This document shows positions 4,885 to 8,880 of a DNA stretch of 8,880 nt, in pieces. Every line of letters begins with the position of its first letter. Within the stretch, counting starts at the first letter, position 1. The notes beneath the pieces were generated by a model that was given only the letters and a program-made list of their open reading frames with translations, was not told where the DNA came from and searched no databases. A program made the translations under genes and the position numbers. The DNA comes from an uncultured Bacteroidota bacterium (GTDB taxonomy: Bacteria; Bacteroidota; Bacteroidia; UKL13-3), in assembly GCA_903907885.1 (NCBI GenBank), contig CAIVPY010000354.1:1-8880 (forward strand), in the 5' to 3' direction.

Positions 4885-7800
4885 TTATTTTTCGATTAAT
4901 ATTTTACTTGTTTTCACTTGTTCTCCATCATTGCATTCAATCATATAAATACCTTTATTGAGCTGGCTAATATCAAGTACATTTTTATTTAAACCTTCGT
5001 TTCCTTCAAAATTATTTGAAAGTACTAACTTACCAGTAATATCAAACATTTTTATTTCAACTGATTTACTTGAAGATAAAATAAAATCAATATTCACTTC
5101 GTTTTGAGCGGGATTAGGGAAAATACTATAACTGCTTTCTGATTTAAATGTTTCAGGAGCGCTTAATCTAAATGCAACGTTGCTAATATTAGCTGTTAAT
5201 CTGTAACAATTGGTTGTACTAAAAACACTGTTGTATCCTATTACTTTTACATAATAAGTGCCCACTGCTCCATTATTATATTTAACTGTTTCTGAAGTGG
5301 TGCTAGCATTTAAAGAAGACGACAATAGCGTTCCTGCTGAATTATACAAATACAAGTCATAATCAAATGGAAGATTAGTTAATAATACTTGAATATTTTT
5401 AGCAGCGGTGGTGTTAGTAAAACTAAACCAGTCTTTATCAGAACTACTACCTATTTTGGCAATAATAGTTGCATTTACACCTATTGATTTAGCTGAAGTT
5501 TGTGTTTCGTTAGCTTCATATGTATCGGTGCAAGTTGTGGTGGCTGCTAAGGTTGTAAAGATAGCTGCTGTAGATAATGCACTTACGTTTGGAGTTGTAG
5601 CTGAACTTGATGAACAAACAGTTTGAACTTGATAAGTATAAGCAGTAGCTGCTGTTAAACCAGTTAGTGTTATCGAATTTGTGGTGCTTGTTAAAACAGT
5701 AAAGGCTGCAGCTGCACTTGTTTTATATTGTAGTTTATAACTTACTGCACCAGATACTGTCGCCCATGTAACATTAGCTCCTGTTGATGATATAGCCGAA
5801 GCTACTACTCCACCTGGCACTACACAAGTAGGAGTGACTGCCAAGGTTGTGAAAGTAGCTGCTGTAGACAATGCACTTAAGTTTGGAGTTGTAGCTGAAC
5901 TTGACGAACAAACAGTTTGAACCTGATAAGTATAAGCAGTAGCTGCTGTTAAACCAGTTAGTGTTATCGAATTTGTGGTACTTGTTAACACAGTAAAAGC
6001 TGAAGCCGCACTTGTTTTATATTGTAGTTTATAACTTACAGCGCCAGTAACAGCTGCCCATGTAACAGTAGCTCCTGTAGCTGTAATACCAGAAGTAACT
6101 ATGCCGCTTGGCACTGAACAGATAGGAGCAGAGGCTAAGGTTGTAAAGGTAGCTGCAGTTGATAAGCTGCTTAAAAGACTACTTGAACAAACGGTTTGAA
6201 CTTGATATGTATAAGCAGTCGCTGCTGTTAATCCAGTAAGTCCTATTGTGTTTGTGGTACTTGTAACTGTTGTAAATGTTGTGGCGACATTTGTTTTATA
6301 TAGTAATTTATAACTAGCTGCACCTGCAACTGCTGTCCATGAAATCGTAGCTCCTGTAGTGGTAATACCAGAAGCTGTTATTCCCGTAGGAACAGCACAA
6401 GATGTTGATGCCAATGTTGTAAAAGTAGCAGCAGTTGAATAGGCACTAGATAATGTATTTGTGCATATAGTTTTAACCTGATATGTGTAAACTGTAATAG
6501 CGGATAAGCCTGTTATGCTTATTGAATTACTAGTACTTGATAATGTAGTGAAAGCAGCTGCTGCATTTGTTTTGTACTGTACACTATAACTTGAAGCTCC
6601 ACTAACTGCAGTCCACGATATTGTAGCTGCTGAGGATGTAACAGAAGAAATAGCAATGGCACTTGGAATAGCACAAGTTGATAGTGCTGATGTTGTAAAT
6701 GTTCCAGTTGCAGAAAAACTACTTGCTCCACCATTACAAACTGTTTGTACTTGAAAAGTATAAGAAGTGTTTGGACTTAATGCAGATAAACTAATTGAAT
6801 TACTTGTACTCGATAATGAAGTAAATGCTGCTGCAGTGCTTGTTTTATACTGTATATTGTAGCCGCTTGCTCCTATTATTGCTAACCAGTTTAAAGTTGC
6901 AGTAGATGTAGTAATTGTGCTAGAAGCTAACCCAGTTGGAATTGCACATACAGTGCCAGTAGGAGCAATTCCTCCTAATGAACTTAACAAGGATGCTCTA
7001 GCTCCTCCTGAAGCGAAAAGAGCATTCATTCTAACGCCTTGACCTGAAGAGAACATAAACATACATGCATCATCGGTATAATCCATATAATTCATAAACA
7101 TATCGCTTGTATTACTACACGAAACATGAGGAAAAGTAGGACATCCGTAATTCTCAGCGCCTTGATTTGGAGTGTCTCCAACATTGTCGGTACCGGTACA
7201 AGCTCCACTATCATCACCCCAAATATGGTAAAGATTAAGCCAATGACCAACTTCATGGGTGGCTGTTCTTCCTTTATTATAAGGAGCTGCTGCAGTACCT
7301 GTATTACCAAATGCTGTAACATTAATTACTACACCATCAGTGAGAGCAGACCCACTACCAGGAAACTGTGCGTAACCTAAAAGACCACCACCTAAAGGAC
7401 AAACCCATAAGTTTAAATATGAATTGCTTGCCCAAGCATCATCTCCACCCTTTGAAGTATATTTTACATTATCATTAGTTGTAAAGCTTGTTGTTGTGGT
7501 TTGTTTACGAACAACTCCATTGGTAGCATTTCCAGCAGGGTCCCTTTTGGCCAAAATAAATTCTACCTTAGTATCTGCTACTAATGATTTAAACAAATTA
7601 GGCACGTTAGCCGTATCTGCGTTTAATTTGCGATAATCTGCATTCAAAATATCAATCTGTGATTGTATTTGAGCTTGAGAAATATTTTGTGTAGTGGTGT
7701 TGTAAAGCACATGAACAACCACAGGTATGGTAATTACTGAGATCCCTTTATTCAAAGTAGAATGAAATCCTTGTGTTTGAGTTTCGATATTCAACATTCT

Positions 7801-7947
7801 TTGAATAATTGTTGGATCATTCTGTATTTGACTATTCAAATAATCCATCGAACCGCAACTGCGTTGCTGAGCTTCAGCATTCATAAAATGAATTATGAAG
7901 AGTAGAAATAAAACACTTTTTAGCATTTTAGATATTGTAATTTTCAT
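4885..7947 (-). CDS. Secreted M43 (pappalysin/ulilysin-like) zinc metalloprotease with five FN3 repeats, PPC domain and T9SS type A sorting domain
   Basis: A 1020-residue secreted protease. A signal peptide (cleavage near AEA|QQ, residue 26) is followed by RSCG (29-32), a possible cysteine-switch. The catalytic domain spans about 70-325, with the zinc site HEVGHWLNLYH (H231, E232, H235, H241), the typical DNVGDTPNQ (254-262), and the Met-turn MNYMDY (M288). C250, C269, C277 and C295 are placed for disulfides. Five FN3 repeats start at C334, C425, C517, C610 and C708. A pre-peptidase C-terminal (PPC) domain covers about 806-925 (DKDWFSF, DYDLYLY). The T9SS domain is about 938-1020 (FPNPAQNEV, ISQLNKGIY, final KTSKILIEK). 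The product is expected on the cell surface or in the medium, where it would digest proteins, perhaps for nutrition. The substrate is unknown. It has its own terminator at 4831-4873. Confidence 0.95.
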   Translation of the reverse strand: MKITISKMLKSVLFLLFIIHFMNAEAQQRSCGSMDYLNSQIQNDPTIIQRMLNIETQTQGFHSTLNKGISVITIPVVVHVLYNTTTQNISQAQIQSQIDILNADYRKLNADTANVPNLFKSLVADTKVEFILAKRDPAGNATNGVVRKQTTTTSFTTNDNVKYTSKGGDDAWASNSYLNLWVCPLGGGLLGYAQFPGSGSALTDGVVINVTAFGNTGTAAAPYNKGRTATHEVGHWLNLYHIWGDDSGACTGTDNVGDTPNQGAENYGCPTFPHVSCSNTSDMFMNYMDYTDDACMFMFSSGQGVRMNALFASGGARASLLSSLGGIAPTGTVCAIPTGLASSTITTSTATLNWLAIIGASGYNIQYKTSTAAAFTSLSSTSNSISLSALSPNTSYTFQVQTVCNGGASSFSATGTFTTSALSTCAIPSAIAISSVTSSAATISWTAVSGASSYSVQYKTNAAAAFTTLSSTSNSISITGLSAITVYTYQVKTICTNTLSSAYSTAATFTTLASTSCAVPTGITASGITTTGATISWTAVAGAASYKLLYKTNVATTFTTVTSTTNTIGLTGLTAATAYTYQVQTVCSSSLLSSLSTAATFTTLASAPICSVPSGIVTSGITATGATVTWAAVTGAVSYKLQYKTSAASAFTVLTSTTNSITLTGLTAATAYTYQVQTVCSSSSATTPNLSALSTAATFTTLAVTPTCVVPGGVVASAISSTGANVTWATVSGAVSYKLQYKTSAAAAFTVLTSTTNSITLTGLTAATAYTYQVQTVCSSSSATTPNVSALSTAAIFTTLAATTTCTDTYEANETQTSAKSIGVNATIIAKIGSSSDKDWFSFTNTTAAKNIQVLLTNLPFDYDLYLYNSAGTLLSSSLNASTTSETVKYNNGAVGTYYVKVIGYNSVFSTTNCYRLTANISNVAFRLSAPETFKSESSYSIFPNPAQNEVNIDFILSSSKSVEIKMFDITGKLVLSNNFEGNEGLNKNVLDISQLNKGIYMIECNDGEQVKTSKILIEK
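5533..6948 (-). repeat. Five tandem FN3-encoding repeats, the last two recently duplicated
   Basis: Within the protease gene, five in-frame units of 91, 92, 93, 98 and 98 codons follow one another: 6676-6948, 6400-6675, 6121-6399, 5827-6120 and 5533-5826. Each begins with a cysteine and has a second cysteine exactly 70 residues later. Units 4 and 5 have the same length. Over 5587-5745 versus 5881-6039 I count about 7 differences in 159 bases by eye, far closer than any other pair. This points to a recent 294-bp duplication or to gene conversion. Confidence 0.9.
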
Positions 7948-7998
7948 ATTAAAAATATTTGGAAGGCAATATAGATAAAAAAACCATAAGGCAAGTGC

Positions 7999-8023
7999 TA
8001 AGTTTTTGAATCCAAATAACTTA
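7999..8023. repeat. Imperfect inverted repeat between the cytochrome c and protease genes
   Basis: The 123-nt spacer 7948-8070 contains TAAGTTTTTG (7999-8008) facing CAAA-T-AACTTA (8013-8023). These can pair over 10 bp with one bulged T and a 4-nt AATC loop. On the - strand a run of seven T lies about 15 nt further on, too far for a standard terminator. It could be a weak terminator of the SCO–cytochrome c operon or a leader structure of the protease mRNA. The low G+C makes chance possible. I see no other structured element and no convincing -33/-7 promoter in this spacer. Confidence 0.35.
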
Positions 8024-8070
8024 TATCTGTATTAGGCAATAAAATAACTATGGATATTGCATCTCAAGGT

Positions 8071-8457
8071 CTATTTTACTTCATTAATTGATAAAAATCT
8101 TGTTTCCACATATTCTATAATGTGTTCAATTTCTTCATTACTTAATTTTGGGTTAGCAGGCATTGGTAAGTTAAAATTAACATCATTTACTGTGATATTC
8201 CCTTTTAAGCCATTTTTTATTATGTAAAAGATTTCACTATCATTTTTATTATTAAAATAATCCGAATTGCGTAAAGGAGGATATAGTTTCACAAAACCCT
8301 TTCCATCACTTTGATGACAATTGGCACACATTCTTTCATATAGTTCAAGTCCATGATTTGCATTAGCTCGAAGTTGAGCTTGGTTATTATCTACACAAGC
8401 ATTAAGAGCTAACAGAATTGTTAACACTGCAACTAATTTGATGTTATTCCTTTTCAT
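8071..8457 (-). CDS. Lipoprotein class I cytochrome c
   Basis: A 128-residue single-haem cytochrome c. The N-terminus is a lipoprotein signal: basic MKRNNIK, a hydrophobic core, then LNAC with the lipidated cysteine at C21. It should therefore be anchored to a membrane facing the periplasm. The haem site is CANCH (C44, C47, H48) in ERMCANCHQSDGKG, and M99 in NLPMPANPKLSNEEI is the likely sixth iron ligand. The C-terminal helix (about 106-120, NEEIEHIIEYVETRF) is typical. It would carry electrons between respiratory components. Its ATG lies inside the end of the upstream SCO gene (14-nt overlap, different frame), so the two are co-transcribed and probably translationally coupled. The specific partner, such as a cytochrome oxidase, is not in the window. 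Confidence 0.92.
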   Translation of the reverse strand: MKRNNIKLVAVLTILLALNACVDNNQAQLRANANHGLELYERMCANCHQSDGKGFVKLYPPLRNSDYFNNKNDSEIFYIIKNGLKGNITVNDVNFNLPMPANPKLSNEEIEHIIEYVETRFLSINEVK

Positions 8458-8880
8458 GCATCAAAGTAGAAATATCCAAAATTAATTTTGCAGTAGCTGA
8501 TTCGTTGGTGCCATCATAAATGCCCCGTACTCTTCTTTTTTTATCAACCAAAATTAGCCCTCCACTATGCACATATCCTCCCGGTTCGCTAGTGTCTGAA
8601 ACAGCAATTGAATAGTATCCATGTTCGGCTAATTCATATATTTTTTCTCTTTTGCCAGTTAAAAAATGCCATTGCTTGCTATCTGCACCCAATCTATCTG
8701 CATAATTCTTTAGTACTTCTACGGTATCATGCTCTGGGTCTATTGTGTGCGATAAAATCAATACTTCTTGATTATCTTTATATGTTTCATATACTTTAAG
8801 TAAATTCTTTTTCATCCTGGGGCAAATAGTTGGACAGGTAACAAAGAAAAAATCTGCTATATAAATTTTATTTTTTATAA
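8444..8880 (-). CDS. SCO1/SenC family copper chaperone (5' end outside window)
   Basis: The frame is open to the right edge, leaving 144 visible residues. The codons before the methionine at 8813-8815 encode the family's copper motif: DFFFVTCPTICPRM, with cysteines at 8834-8836 and 8822-8824 (CxxxC). The third copper ligand is the histidine of YVHSGG at 8567-8569. Further family marks are HTIDPEHDTVEVL, WHFLTG and the closing VDKKRRVRGIYDGT. So the M at 8815 is internal and the true start, with a membrane anchor or lipobox, lies beyond the window. SCO proteins have a thioredoxin fold and deliver copper to the CuA site of cytochrome c oxidase or act as thiol-disulfide reductants there. Pairing with the overlapping cytochrome c gene fits a role in respiratory-chain assembly. 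Confidence 0.93.
   Translation of the reverse strand, partial: IKNKIYIADFFFVTCPTICPRMKKNLLKVYETYKDNQEVLILSHTIDPEHDTVEVLKNYADRLGADSKQWHFLTGKREKIYELAEHGYYSIAVSDTSEPGGYVHSGGLILVDKKRRVRGIYDGTNESATAKLILDISTLMHEKE

Noticed and set aside
5533..6948. CRISPR array or mobile repeat
   Set aside because: The repeats are about 280-bp, in-frame, contiguous protein domains with no spacers, terminal inverted repeats or transposase.
5408..7636. Several 60-85-codon frames on the + strand and in other - frames across the protease
   Set aside because: They are low-complexity shadows of the Ser/Thr/Ala-rich FN3 repeats and the catalytic domain.
8608..8799. 63-codon + strand frame opposite SCO
   Set aside because: It is antisense to the conserved SCO domain and has no family features.

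Overview
The window looks like a stretch of chromosome from an AT-rich member of the Bacteroidota. The evidence is the typical gene run bamD – rpoZ (the divergent Bacteroidota omega) – coaBC – DUF4835, two secreted proteins ending in type A sorting domains of the type IX secretion system (T9SS), an M43 (pappalysin/ulilysin-like) metalloprotease, and the absence of clear Shine-Dalgarno sequences. I cannot place it below phylum with confidence.

Left block, + strand (1-2752): a tight housekeeping operon. It holds the 3' end of bamD (outer-membrane assembly lipoprotein), rpoZ (RNA polymerase omega), coaBC (two steps of coenzyme A synthesis) and a DUF4835 exported protein, probably the T9SS-associated family called PorD. 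Spacers are 8 and 26 nt, and the last two genes overlap by 4 nt. In many relatives recN comes next; here it is replaced by a 2-oxoglutarate/Fe(II) oxygenase gene (2842-3612) after an 89-nt AT-rich gap.

Middle block, - strand (3609-4801): a secreted T9SS cargo protein with a large conserved domain of unknown function. It is followed, with a 1-nt stop/start overlap, by a small cysteine-rich CWC-type protein. That small gene meets the oxygenase gene tail to tail with a 4-nt overlap.

Right block, - strand (4885-8880): a 1020-residue secreted M43 zinc metalloprotease with five fibronectin type III repeats, a pre-peptidase C-terminal domain and a T9SS sorting domain. It is closed by a clear hairpin terminator at 4831-4873. 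Upstream of it lies an overlapping pair: an SCO-type copper chaperone, cut by the window's right edge, and a lipoprotein cytochrome c. Both belong to respiratory-chain assembly and electron transfer.

Two themes connect the genes: envelope biogenesis and secretion (BamD, DUF4835/PorD, two T9SS cargos) and redox metal chemistry (SCO, cytochrome c, Fe(II) oxygenase, Zn protease). I see no RNA genes, CRISPR array, insertion sequence, phage genes or defence system. I do not see convincing evidence of a new multi-gene system. The best leads are a possible cysteine-switch in the protease, a recently duplicated FN3 unit with invariant cysteine spacing, the missing canonical cysteine in CoaC, and the unusual gene-end overlaps.
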